From positions 132,489,132-132,553,131 of the forward strand of contig NC_067282.1 of the NCBI RefSeq assembly GCF_020740795.1: 64,000 nt of DNA, written 5' to 3'. Origin of the DNA: Apus apus (taxonomy: Eukaryota; Chordata; Aves; Apodiformes; Apodidae). Under the pieces are notes generated by a model. That model worked only from the letters and a program-made list of their open reading frames with translations. It searched no databases and was not told the origin of the DNA. Both the position numbers and the translations under genes were made by a program. Each line of letters opens with the position of its first letter. Position 1 is the stretch's first letter. This document shows positions 49,001-64,000 of this stretch, piece after piece.

Positions 49001-51614
49001 ATAATTTGCTTTCAAATAAACAACTTCCTCAACAGTAAAACTAGAACTTCTAAGCATGGAGACCTGAAATGGGAGCTTAGATGAGAGGACCATAACTTGC
49101 CATAAATACTTTATCATAACTGTATCTGTGAGCTAAAACCTCATAGATGCTGTTATAAGAAAGCAAAATGTATTATTCTGCATCAGAATAGCAATGACTG
49201 TGTGTAGCTTTTGCTACATGGACTGTGTTTTGCACTCACCTGGCAAGGAACCTGTGCAGAGGCTGTGGACATGACTCTGTGATGAGCCATGTAAGGCTCA
49301 GACAGATGTGGGGTTATCAGCTCAGGGCTTGGAACTCCAGTGATGTCTTGGCATGTATCTGTACACAAATGCTGCATGTACAGCTGTAGAAAAGATGTCT
49401 ATATATGCCATGGCTAGAAGCTGAACCTCTGTCAGAAGGAGGAGAGCATAAATAAAGCTGTAAACACAAAATAAAAAATTACATTTCAAAAAAGCACGCA
49501 ATTCAATTTGCAACACCAACCTGTCAGCTGGAGTTCATCAAGGGCCTTATACGAAGTCTCCTTCCATAACCTGGCTACCGTGTGACAGTGGGGCTGCACT
49601 GTCCTGTTGTGTGGCTGGATGGGCATCTGAGTGGGCAGGGAAACCCATGTTTTGATCTTGGGATGGGTGCCTGTGTAAGCATGGAGTTTGGAAAAAGCCC
49701 TGGAGAAAAAGAACCATGGAGGGCAGCTTGCAGGTGAATGAATGATCTTAGCAGGTTGGACTCAGTCTCTGGTCTGACAAGAGATCAGTGTCTTAAGGAT
49801 AATAAGCCAAACAAACTGTCTGGCACAAACAATCCTTTTACTCATTGTATCCCGAGATGTATTTACTGCATTTATGTTATGTGCTGACATAACACACACT
49901 TAAGTGCAGGTGTTACCGTTTCAAGGATGCTCTCTCCTGCTCACGCAGAACTGAATGGAGGGAGGCTGCCCTCACACCATGGGTACGGTATGTGTTGAAG
50001 TACAAGTGACCTGGGGGTGATGTTATTCTACAAGTTACTCTACACATTAGTAAGTGCCACTGGAGTGTGGAGTATCTCACCATGCGTTAGCAGTCACGGC
50101 GGCGGTCACGACTGGTATATGTGTCACCCTCATGCTGGAGTGGCTCAAGATGCTGACAGGCCAGGTGCCCAGCATCCACCTCCTGGGCAGTGCCAGGGAT
50201 CTCCTCAAATGATCACAGAACAGCCGTGGCTGACAATAGTGCTGACTCCTAAATAAATACCATATTGGATAAAATGCAGAGATGGAGACTTATAGTACTT
50301 ACCTTGGTTTGTGTTTTAAACACAGAAACATTTTCTAGCAAAACTAATCTAGACTGTGCACATACGTTTATGTTGCCTGTCTAGCAACAAGACAGAAGGA
50401 TTGGGGCAGAAGGCACAGACAGAAGCAGCAGAACGCACTCCAAGGCAGCACAAAGCAGACTGCAGCCCTTCGCTAGCTTCATGTGCTACTGGAGTTCAAG
50501 CACAGCTACCTAAAATGAAGGGAGAAAGAAAACGCTCCTGGGCAGGGTAATGTCTTCTAAAAATGTGCTAGGTGATGCCTGGTTTGCAACTTAGGTTAAG
50601 ATTTGGATATCTGTTGCCAGTGATTCACAACTGACTACCCATTTAGATGTTGTTTTTAAGAGGCAAAAATAGCCATTTATTATGATTGTACAGGACAGAC
50701 CCATTCTATGACACCATTGTTGATGACTGAACAAAAAAAACCCACAAAAATCAATGCCCAGTCTGTCTTCACTTACCTGCTGGGCCACACCAGAGTGCTG
50801 TTCATCAGGCTGTTTTATTTTGTGAGCTTGTTGGGAAGTCATGGAAATATCTGAAATGAGACCAGATTCCTCTACTATTCTCACCAGGCAATGTCTATTT
50901 CAGCACAAGAATCTCATACTCAAATGTGCAGTCATGACTGCTAAACTTTCAGTAGCTTTTGACCCTTTCACACAGATACTTCATTAGAAGTAATTAATTT
51001 GACTTTCAAGGACCTTCAGGAACTTTCAAGTTCAGCTTTTCTCTGTCTTTGATAGGCGATGACTTTTCCTATTACTCGGTTAAAGCTCTGAAGCTACAGA
51101 CAGCAAGGACCACCTCTGATGATACCATGTCTAGTCTGATAAAAGCGATGTTGCACCTTCTTGGAATATAATGAGGATAACTGCTCCCGTTACCTAAGTG
51201 GATTGCTACTAGATAAAAAGCAGTAATTGATTTTTTGCAGCCAGTCAGTATGTAGCTGTGACCACCCTTATGTCTCTCAAACTCATCAGTGACTTGACAC
51301 CAACAGCCACCCTCATTTACAACACATGTAAAATGATAAATGCTATCTCTTAACAAGATAAACTGCTTACCTGAGAATACGAGCAGAGCACCACACACCA
51401 TCCTGATACATGAGGTCTCCCATCTGTTCTATGCTTGGTGGCTGCTGCTGCATTAACTCTGCTCTGCAGGCTGTGCTCATCTCCTTACCAGCACTGCTGA
51501 GTGGCAAACCTGCTACCAGGTGTTATCAGTTAAATTAATAAAGGTGCTATGTACCCTTAATGACAACTTGCACATCTTCTTAAACTGAAAAAGATTATTT
51601 AATTCAGATCTTAG
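46040..51614. other. Intergenic region between TTLL12 promoter and the solo LTR
   Basis: It contains a CR1 fragment at 46752-46870 and otherwise no recognised repeat. A locally GC-richer stretch at about 49920-50225 holds exon-like signals on the plus strand (see findings) but no recognisable protein family. Confidence 0.5.
46752..46870 (-). mobile_element. CR1 LINE, 3' end fragment
   Basis: The plus strand reads CATAGAATCACAG, then GGTTGGGGTAGGAAAGG, then AGATCATCTAGATCCAACCC, the reverse complement of a CR1 3' end. The stretch continues through GTTGCTCAAAGCCC to about 46870. It is a 5'-truncated fragment of about 120 bp with moderate decay. Confidence 0.9.
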
Positions 51615-52362
51615 TGTCCTAGTTTGAGCCAGGACAGAACCAAATTTCTTTATAGCAATTTTATGTCTCAGTTAAGTCTCTTCTAATTAACTGCGCTTTC
51701 TGAAATTAACAGCATGTTTTTCAGTCAGTGTCTGCTTCTAGGACTGATAATGCTTTATGTTTATAGTTTTTGCTGGAGAATGACATCCAGATCCAAGGTC
51801 ACTGCTTGGTTCTGCTAAGCTTCTTGTGCACTGGAAAAAGAAGGAAGGAAAGAGTTCACACCTGTGACCCTCCTGTGGGGAGGAGTGGACCAGACAGGTG
51901 ACCCAAATTGACCAAATGAAGTATTCCAACCCATATGCATCATATGCAGTACACATCTGAGGGATCATAAGTGTCAAGATCTCTTTGTCCATGGCTGGTA
52001 TCCTGGGAGGACTTCATCCATTCTTCTGCCTTTGACCCTGAACTGTGTGTTCCTGCATCCAGCACCTGTCTTGTCGCTGAGTCCAGGAGTCCAGTCTGGG
52101 ACTTTCCAGGGCCTGCCCTGCAGCCTTGGTGGTGATGTGAACATTACTGGGGGTGGGGAGCATGATACTGGTTTTGTATATATTTGTACATAATTAATTA
52201 TTTTCTTTTTCATCATTATTCATTAAAGCTATGTAGTTTAGTTACCAGCTCACCCATCTCTCTCTCTTATTCTCTTTCCGTTTCCCTTTCTGGGAAGGGA
52301 GAGGGGTTAATAGAAAGCATGTGTCATTTGTTTAATTGCTGGCCCAGAATGAAACCTTGGCA
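51615..52362 (+). mobile_element. Solo LTR of an ERVL-like endogenous retrovirus
   Basis: The 748-bp LTR begins TGTCCTAGTTTGAGCC and ends in CTTGGCA. The flanking 5-bp duplications are CTTAG and CTGAG, differing at one base. It is clearly related to the LTR at 36443-37133 (shared start, ATTAAAGCTATGTAGTTTAG-type region near 52223, following TC-rich stretch) but is a different subfamily at its 3' end. No internal region remains. The imperfect target duplication and greater divergence suggest an older insertion than the other copy. Confidence 0.82.
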
Positions 52363-55300
52363 CTGAGCTATTGTTGTCACCAGATAGTGTATTTTCTTGT
52401 CCATTTTCATCCTTACCAGCATCAGGAGTTTCACTTAGGCCACAGATTATACAAATTTTACTTCCTTTGTAATCTTGGGGTGCAGAAGTGTAACTCTCAT
52501 CACAAAATGCAGCAGCACGGAGGGTCTGGGCAAACACCCTTTTTCTACAGCAGGGCTAGAGGGGGAAAGGACAGTTCTGATCTCTCAATCATGCTTTTGT
52601 TTGAGCAGTTTCTCAATAGAGGGGCATAGAGAAGGGCACCTGCATGATATGTGTTGTAATGTCAGAGTTATTTTAAGAAATGGTTGAAAGTGATGTGGTG
52701 CTTTTCCGTAGCTAGGATTTCCTCTTACTCTGAAACACTCTCCTTGAAGTGTATATGGAAGGAACTCAACTCCCAGCATTCACAATTTCCAGTTGCTCAA
52801 GAAGAAAGAAAAACCTCTCTGAACATTAGACTGAAATACATAAACACTATCACAGTGAAGAAGTTACCTTCTGATTTCTGTCTGCATGACACTGGTTCGT
52901 GGAGCCTTTTCCATATACACAAAGAAATGGCAGGCAGGTGTATCCATTCCATTTTATGTTTATTACGAAAGTGATTTTAACAAAAGTTTTATTACATGCT
53001 TCATTTTGAGCTTTGACATAGGAATCAAAGCTATTAATATACAGAGGCAAAAGGAAATGTATTTTCTTGTAAGGTACATTTACAACAACGTTTTCTACTA
53101 CAAATCCGACAGTACTGTTAAAATATTGGTAAAGCTTAGACCACCGTCTTTCATTTTCTAAGTATCAAATTTTTTACAGTTATTCACTATCTTTGCTCTA
53201 AACTATCATGGTACATTTCATATGGAAATAGCTGTTTGTACATAATTTACATTGATAATAAAGCTTAGAAGTCCCAGCAGCATCTACAAGGGTCTAGTTC
53301 AAGATGTCACTGTGCCCACTGATTTACACAGAGCAAACGGATACAGAAACCAGTATCACACATACAGGTATTTCCCCCTGAAATCTACTCTACCAGAAAT
53401 TCCCACTTAACAGATGATGGGCATGATCACAGTGAACTTTATGGAGGCGAAACTGCCACTGACCTCAGTGGCAGTTTAGCCTGAAACAGACTCTATGGTC
53501 CCCTCTAACATGAGGTTTTATCACTTCTGCTGCTACCCAAGCAGACAGAGATACCATACCTTTCCTTGTCTTTACACAATATTTGAGCATAATTCTTTGA
53601 ATTTCCCTTTTGTTTCTGAATTTTGTGTTGTTTCTTATCCTAACAACAGAAGAACTAGCACTAACTTAAAAATACATGTCCTTGATATATTCTGAAGGTA
53701 GTAAGCACTCCAGAATGACAACTGAGAGTCAATTCTATGAAAACTAGGAGGTTAAATTGCCCCAGAAAACTCTTCTGTGACTCCAGTGAGACTGCAGAAA
53801 TAACAGGAGAAGGAATCTGGAAGGAGGAATCACACTACTGACCACATGCCCCCCCCTGGATTCTAAAGTACCTTTTCAATCATGTTGAATATCTGCTGCT
53901 GTCAATGCAAATTAACGGCCTTTCTAAGGTATAAAACATCAAAAACAATATTTACAAAATAATTTTAATTAAAAAAGTAACAAAAAAAACCTCTAAAAAA
54001 GATATTTTCACAATCATTAAAATAAAGTTTAATTAAGTAAAGCTGCTTCTTTTTCTAGATGTTGAGAAATTCAACTAAAATTGAATTGCAATTGTTTCTC
54101 TATCTTCTTTAAACTTGTTATCTATGCTTTCTGAATACAGGTGGTTTAAATTATTACATCTAAAGGTACTTCTGTACATTTTACTCTTGTATATTACATA
54201 TTAATTTCATAGATTAAAAGCTTAGTGATGAAACAGAATAAATAAATGAAATAACGAACTGGAATTGTATATATTCAGACACTTAGATAACAGTTCTTTG
54301 ACATTTAGAGTTTATTTTCCAGTTTGTTTCTATTAATATGAAAAATGCTAAGATAAAACATGAGACTTCTCTCTAAGTCTCATACTGAGGAGTATGTTTA
54401 TATTACCTTAGAGAAATTTCCCTTCTTCCAAAAATTCTTATGGGAGACAAAATTATGTTTTTTCCCCCAAGTGCTTACAACAGTCTCTCATCCTAGAAAA
54501 ATATTTCATTAAAGTCTTGAGAGTCTGCAGAACTTCTCCAGTTACCACCATTTCTGTCAATCAGTGGTTTTAACTTATGGAAAAAAAAAAAAAGCAACTA
54601 ACTGAACTCATGACACAGGTACAAATAACTGCATGTGTTGCTCATTTCCAGCATTAGAGAAGAGAAAATCCAGACCCCTGAGACGGCTGAGAGATTTGCC
54701 ACTGGATTCAGTTGTTGAAGATTTAACTCCAGCTGCTTTTTAAAGAGCACTCAAAGGTATGTGGAGTCCAGGCAAGGGAACTGTCACAGAGCAGTTAGGT
54801 TTTGCAGGTCTGTCAGCAAGTTCCTATGTAAGAATCATACCTCTACTTGTGCTCCTGATGTTCACCAACTTGTTATCAGCGAGATTAAAACTGTGTTGTT
54901 TATAGGTAAGACTGACCTAAGAAATGTCAATCTGTTGGATGTGCTTTCAAAGGCACGTGGGGTGGGGTTTGGCTTTCCTCTTTGGATGTTAAATGCATGT
55001 GAGCAAACTGCTCCTTCTCTTGCACTCTGCTTACAGACACAGGACCTCAGGTGAGCTCTGCTCTTTTAAAACCAACAGACAACTCAGAATGCTGACTCTC
55101 TGAAAATTCTGCCAGCAGGCCTGTATTTATTTAAACTAGTCTAAAAGGCAACTAAACTTAAACTAAATTAAACCTAGCTTACTAGGTAACCAAGCCTAGG
55201 TAACCCTAGTAGGAAGCTGATGTGTAGGAAAGATCCTTCTAACTTGTCAGTAGTTATAAAACACTGTGATTTAACTATTCTAAGAGGGAAGCACAATGAA

Positions 55301-58300
55301 GAAATAAGTTGCTTTTGGAAAGGTGGTCTTTAGGTAAAAATCTAAGGTATGATGGAGAAAGGAAGGCACGGCAAGAAAACGAGCTGAAAGAAGATTTCAG
55401 TGGCTTTATATCTAGTTTCAGTGAGCTAAATCTTCAGGCAGAAAAATCTTGCTATTGCAGGCAAGATACAGTTGGAGATACATTCAACATTGAATTCTGA
55501 TGCTTTCCATATTCAAATGACACACACATGCACCCTGATCACAGCAATCACAAATGAGTGCTTTCATGGCTTGATTAGTAGCTTCTGATTGTTGCAGTCT
55601 CCTGAACTGTGGCAAGTATGCAGGTGGTGATTTGGTGGCACATGAAGGTGTTTAGGGATGATTGACCACCACCTCACTAAAAATAAGTGCAGCATTTAAA
55701 GCAGGAGGAGAGGCTTAAAATGCTAAGTGCTACAGGGGCAGCTTTTCAGCATATAGGCATTTGCAAGTTGAAAAGAAAAGCTTAATTTGTGATGGGGAAT
55801 GGGGCAATCACAGAGGGACACTTCTTCAGCCTTCCTGAAATAACACATAAACACACTGTTGCACCTATCCCCCCGTGCACTGTGTAACTCCGTAAGAACG
55901 GGTACAAGGCTGTATTTATTGAATATTTAAATGCAATATATCATGTTTATGGAAAAAGCCAAAATTTGATATTCTGCAATGTATCGATTCATTTAATGAA
56001 GTTGGTTTCCTTAACAGCAGCTGTATTTTTCTGTGAATGGTTTTTGGTTCCCAAATGTGTCTAGGCCTTCCCCATAGCCAGAGACATTTCTTGCTGCACT
56101 GTTACTGTGTAGTAGCAATATGTCCTCTTAACTCCTAGACATCCTATACCTACATTAAGTAATGAAGAGCTGAGCTCACCTTCTATTTGATGACTGCCAG
56201 TTTATGTACCCAAAAAATCTAGTATGAAAATCAAAACACTTTTAACTTTTAGAGTTGCTGTAAAAATTCTATGCTGTTGTACAAATCGGCCGAAGATGGT
56301 TCAGTCAGTCCTAGATACCACTTGTCAATACTTATTTAATTAGAAATTTGCGTATCTGAAGGCATTTCCATGCAGAGCTGCAAACATTCTAATTTGACTC
56401 ATTTTCTAAATACCTGACATATGAAACCCCTATATATTCAGAAGCATTTCTCTGCATATTTTGAAGGTCAAATTATTCTCTTTCTTTCCCTGCTTTCAGC
56501 AACACGAAGTCTGCATTTGTTTGCTACAGAAGTCCCTGAGTGCCCTGTCCTGACTGTGGAGTCCATGCCCTGACGCAGCTCCAGGGAACCTGAGCTAACA
56601 CACGCTCTCAGGTTGTCTGTCAGGATGAACTAGACAAAAGCCTTGTTCTGTCTAAAGTGGTTGTAAGTCAGGGCGAGTTGTACCAGAACTAAATGCAGCT
56701 AGTCCCTCCTGTACCCACCTCTCACAGTTGTGCCAAAGTCCCACTAACAGTGCCTACACCTGGGGCCTGTCCCTCTCGTAGTCACTATTTGCAATTAATT
56801 TTTCTCCATCTCTTTCACCTCTTTTCCTTCATATCTTTCAGCAGGATGGGTGCAGTCCTGACCCATTCTAATCATTCTGCATAACCTATCAGACTTTGAA
56901 ATGCTGTTTGGCTGAAGTCGTTTTTTAGCTATACACTTGGACATGACTATCTAAAATACTTTGCTTTTGTAAGGTTTAATTTTTTTCCTACAAATAACTC
57001 CTGTTAAGGAAAAAAAATACATGTAACTTTTTTTTTAGTCTAGGCATTCACTGAATCTGTGACTGATGATGTGTTCTTTGAATGTTCACCTTTAGAAAAA
57101 CCATAATGAACACTTATTGAAAGTAGTTTCAACATCCTCACAAGAAGTTAGATATTACCAGCCTTTAAAAAAGGACTTTTATGGAGATGTTACATTTTCA
57201 AATGAGGATTAATATATATAAATATATATATTATAGAGAAAGCTTGTCAAAAACCTAAGATCCATGAACAACAACAAAAAAGTGTTAGGCCTAACTTGAA
57301 ACTGCTCAGGCACAGAAAGAAGGAAAATGATACTCTTTAACAGAAAAAGGAAAGAAGACAAGCAAAATTACAACATGACTAAGTAGAAAAACTCAAATGA
57401 ATACTTAAGAACATTCAACCACTTGTAGCCAAGAGAAAACAACATGGTAAATTTAAACAGTACTTGCTCAAAGACAAAAGAAAGTGTAAGAAGTTAACCA
57501 TAACCACCATGAATGTATGTCTTTGAGAGCATCCAAGGGTATGTCAAACTACATAACAGATATGCAAAAAAATGCAGTCAAGCAAAACTGTGTGATCTTT
57601 TTCTGAAAGGATGCTGTAATAAACTTGTAGGATTAAAAGAGAAAAGGATATACAAGAGGAAGGGACTTAAAGAGGTTGAAATACTAATTAAAAAAGCTAC
57701 TCTGTCATTGAAATTAGCTCCTCTGCCAGGAAACAGCAGGAAACACAGGATTCATCATCATCTTAACCCACCAGTACCTGTCACTCTGTGAGGAAGGCCA
57801 GACCACGACAACAATGCTCCTCTGCAGACCATACAGGCCTCATGGTTGATGGGCACTATGGCTGCAAATTCATGATAATAACTCTGAAGACTGCAGGGCC
57901 TACCCTCCAACTCATCTGCAAATCCATGTCCTCCTGTTCACCCACTCTCCCCCCTCAGAGTCTGGGCCTGTGACACAGGTATGTTCCCAGCGTTTTAGAG
58001 ATGGCAGGTCCAACCCAAATTCCTCCTTGGTGAGCTCCTGTCAGGTATGTTGTCTTCAGGGGAAACTCTGTTGGTCTGCATGTGAGGAGTGCCCAAGGAA
58101 GAGGCAATAGCTGACCCTTTACTGGACAGCAGCTGCATCCTAACTGATGTTATTTTTTCTGGAATAATGTATGTTGGAAGAAATTGTCCCATAATAAACC
58201 ATGATCCAGTATTATAAAACTCCAAAAGGCTTCAGTTTGGTGTTAACAGAAGTGACAAGCACTTGGAGAAGTTATTTAATCAACTAAGCAAAGTTACAAA

Positions 58301-59254
58301 TAGATATGAGTAAATAGAGTCTGTGCGAGTAAAGATTCAAGCATGAATATTATTTACAGTAAGTAAAGATAACATTACTAATGTGCCCACAAATAGAAGT
58401 ATATATTTATATATTTATATATTGTTCTTAATTAGATGTTCTATTAACAGAAAGAAAAACAAGACTACTACAGTTGTTAATTTCTCACCTATCCTATTGT
58501 AAATGCCTTCAAAGGGACCAACTGGTATATGGAAATCCAGAGCTAAATTTGTTTCAATGAAGTCATTGACAGTGGCAAACCTCTGAAGAAGTTTAGAAGA
58601 GGACAGATAAAAGCATCAGGATACTAGAGCAGGGGACTCAGTCTCATGTAATTAATAAAACAAAATTATACACCTGCTGGTTCGGTTTTTGTCCTTCTCC
58701 CCCCCCCCCCCCTTTTGAATTCTACTTGGACAGAGGCTCCACTAAGCCACAAATGAGAAATAACAAAATTTAGATTGTTTTGTTCTCTTCTCAAGATTCA
58801 AATATAAACTTCAAGTGCAATTCAAAATCCAAATATTATTTATACTACACATTTCTTTCTACAACAGAACTTATCTGCAGGTAGTTTAATCAGATTGGAA
58901 TATATTCCTTCTTTGCTTTGACAGAAGTTATTTTTGATGAAAAATAAAAAGCTAGAAAGAATATTTTCTACATAATGTAATTTCAAGTGGAAAGTGTAGA
59001 TACGCTAGTGCAGACACAAATTTGCATCTTCAACTAGATGCACTCAGGGACACACAATTTGTTGGTTTTTGTAGTAAAAATCCCATTCAGAACATTGGCT
59101 TTTAACGATTATAAAACATTACAGGTATTCTTCAATATACAGTTGAAAATAAAGACTTCAAAAAAGAGCCTTCAAATTAGCAAATGTTTCTACTATGGAG
59201 GAAAGACAATACTTGACAGGAATGCCAAGTAACTCAGAATTGAATACCACTACA
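52363..59254 (-). other. AT-rich region downstream of SCUBE1, probably including a long 3' UTR
   Basis: No coding exon was recognised. Much of it (notably 52950-54700 and 56900-59250) is strongly AT-rich, as long 3' UTRs often are. Minus-strand AATAAA signals occur at 52964-52959, 52993-52988 and near 55130 and 55915, so several 3' ends are possible. Mammalian SCUBE1 mRNAs have a long 3' UTR, which makes this plausible but unproven. A run of 14 C lies at 58699-58712 on the plus strand. Confidence 0.4.
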
Positions 59255-61867
<2,613 letters not shown>

Positions 61868-64000
61868 CTAGAAAGAAAGTTAAATAAATACTTTTTTTTT
61901 TTTTAAAATACAGTAACTTTTTTCACCCTTTCTGATCTAGAAGTCAGAAATGTCACATTCACAAGCTCATGTGTTCCTGAAAGTAGAAGGTTTTGCTGAT
62001 GGAAGTGATGTCATCTTTATCTGTCTATAAGGAGAATTAAGTTTTTCCACAAAGGTAGTGGGAACTTGTCTGTCCCACAGCAAGAAGCTCAAGTAGACAG
62101 TGAGATGCAAGAGAGAATTTTTTACATTTATAAAATTATTATCAGTATTACTTATTTTGTGTACTACTCTAGCATTGAATTCCGGGGTTCCTGTATACTG
62201 GGCCCAGATAGGTTAGAACAAGTCAGCAGCACCCCAGGCAGATGTGGTACCCAGCTGCTTACTTGCCCAGTTTGGGGAGTTCATCTGAGAGAAATAAGCC
62301 ACTTACCAGAATGTAACAGCCTGGTGTGGTGATTCTCACCAAAAAGACCATTGCATACTGAGGAGTTAGTGTTCCACAGAACAGTTAACCTTGGTATGGC
62401 CAGGCCTGTGTTGTGCTGCACAGGCTCCATGGCTGCAGGATCACCTCAGCCAGCTCCTTGTAATGAGAGGAACTTGCAGGCAGTTCCCTCTTAGTACCAG
62501 TGATCATGCTACTGCATGGCCCTGCCTTATCTAAAAGTGCAACAAGAAGTGTTCATGAGAACATTATAAATAGAGTTGTTTCCTTGTAAGAATACCCTGA
62601 TACAGTTCAATTGACTGAAAGGGCAGATCTTTCCTACGGACAAGCTGTGCCCAGCAAGCTGCATGTGGATCAGAGGTCCATTTGATGGATGTCGGATCAT
62701 CTATATTGTTCTCTCCTTATAATTATAGCTCTAATAAGTAGCATGTTTAAATGACACCTTACAGAGTCTCAGGGCCTTTCTTACTGGGATCATAATGGAC
62801 CAGCACCTCCCACTGCAAAACACCTGGTTGTAGGTTTGAAAAGAAAATGTCATCTCTCTATACTGAAACAGAGCTAATAGCTGGGAACCAGAAAGACTTT
62901 CCTTTGTGCCTAATGTAAGTAACAGAAGGAGTGTGCAGGATATCTTCAAATCATTGTGAATATATCATGTGGCTCCTCTAAGGTGAAATTAATTTCAAAC
63001 AAAAGGAAGAAACAGCTTCTTGCCTAGTTAAAAAAAAAAACAACAACACTCTGTAGCCACAGGATAATTAGGGAAAATAACAAATGTAACTTAAAATCTG
63101 AACTTGCTAGGGCTGATTCAACCTTAACCAATGCTAGCAAAACAAGATCTTTTGAACTGAATGGGACTTGGATTCTTGAAGTGCAAAAAAGTGAATTTAA
63201 AGCTAAATGCAAACAGTTTTTTTAAAAGTAACATTAGCAGCTGGCCTTACATGAACTATGATAAATATTCAGATGATCTACTCTCATGATGCCAAATATA
63301 CGGTGATGACAAATCATGCTCTGAAAAACTGCCCTCATTTTCCAGTGTTGTTATTGTTTTGGTACTGTTGTTAGTAGTGGAATGGAAGAAAAACTTTTCC
63401 CTGATGTGCCTGGCTTTATCCACTGTTGGGATTAGAAGGACAACTGATTTGTTCTGCTACAGTAATTGTTTTAGTTTTAAAAACTGATCTTGATGGATAA
63501 TTCCCTTCCCTCTATAGCGAGCAAGTTTCTTCTCATATATAAAGAGGTCAGCACAAGCCCTCAAGGATAAAGAGTTGTCAAAATTGTTTTAGCAAATAAA
63601 AGACACTGTTTTACCAAGTAAAATAATGCTGTTTTAAGCAAACCTCCATATAAACAATTGCCATTGGGTTTGGTGCTTCTTGGAGATCTAGCAACAGGTC
63701 ACCAGAAGCTGGATGCCTGCATAGGACTGAAGAAGGAGTGCATCTCATGGTGTCTTAACTTTATAACCAAAGACACAATGCAGTCCCTACTCCACATAAA
63801 ATTGGGGAACTTTGGATTTCTTGAACGTGTCAGGTGTCCCAACCTGTGCTGCTGCCCAGATTTAGCAGTGACTGCAGTATATATATACTTGCAAAGGATA
63901 AGTGAAAGCACAATTTGTACAGATGACAGGAGATAGTTCTCCCAGTATAATTTTGTTGACTTCTAGGGTGGCAGTGATTTATCCCATGCGATAACTGGGC
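61868..64000 (-). other. SCUBE1: SCUBE1 intron, reaching the end of the window
   Basis: No further SCUBE1 exon (such as the first half of the CUB domain) or recognised repeat could be found between 61868 and 64000. Confidence 0.6.

Noticed and set aside
58481-58590. Possible extra SCUBE1 exon downstream of the last coding exon
   Set aside because: The terminal exon at 59255-59407 already ends in the conserved FLRPYK and stop; this stretch has no open frame matching the family.

Overview
The window is vertebrate nuclear DNA, almost certainly from a bird. The coding exons give recognisable MCAT, TSPO, TTLL12 and SCUBE1 proteins in the order and orientation known from human 22q13 (MCAT minus, TSPO plus, TTLL12 minus, SCUBE1 minus). 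The introns carry CR1 LINE 3' ends, the dominant bird retrotransposon. Two solo LTRs with TG...CA ends and 5-bp target duplications look like the ERVL-type LTRs common in neoavian genomes. The species cannot be told from the sequence.

Layout: 1-1000 is sequence downstream of MCAT with no recognised gene. MCAT (mitochondrial malonyl-CoA:ACP transacylase, 394 aa, four coding exons) lies on the minus strand at 1224-3137 and is very compact. A CpG island at about 2440-4060 covers MCAT exon 1 and probably also serves TSPO, whose three coding exons (167 aa) lie on the plus strand between 10606 and 15148. TSPO and TTLL12 then converge tail to tail. TTLL12 (627 aa, 14 coding exons, all with matching phases) fills 17842-45834 on the minus strand and starts in a second CpG island at about 45470-46030. 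After an intergenic stretch of about 13 kb that holds a solo LTR, the last three coding exons of SCUBE1 (minus strand, CUB domain end and C-terminus) lie at 59255-61867; the gene continues beyond 64000.

How the genes relate: MCAT supplies malonyl-ACP for mitochondrial fatty acid synthesis, TSPO is an outer mitochondrial membrane cholesterol/porphyrin-binding protein, TTLL12 is a cytosolic TTL-family protein without known ligase activity, and SCUBE1 is a secreted/cell-surface EGF-CUB glycoprotein. They are linked by synteny rather than by a common pathway, although MCAT and TSPO probably share a bidirectional CpG-island promoter.

The most notable structures are in TTLL12. First, exon 2 sits between two inverted repeat arms of about 173 bp, roughly 97% identical, a layout known to favour exon circularisation and inversion. 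Second, an antisense solo LTR starts at intron position +10 after exon 3, and its target duplication overlaps the splice donor yet leaves it intact. I found no evidence of an undescribed multi-gene system; this is an ordinary syntenic vertebrate block with a few informative rearrangements.
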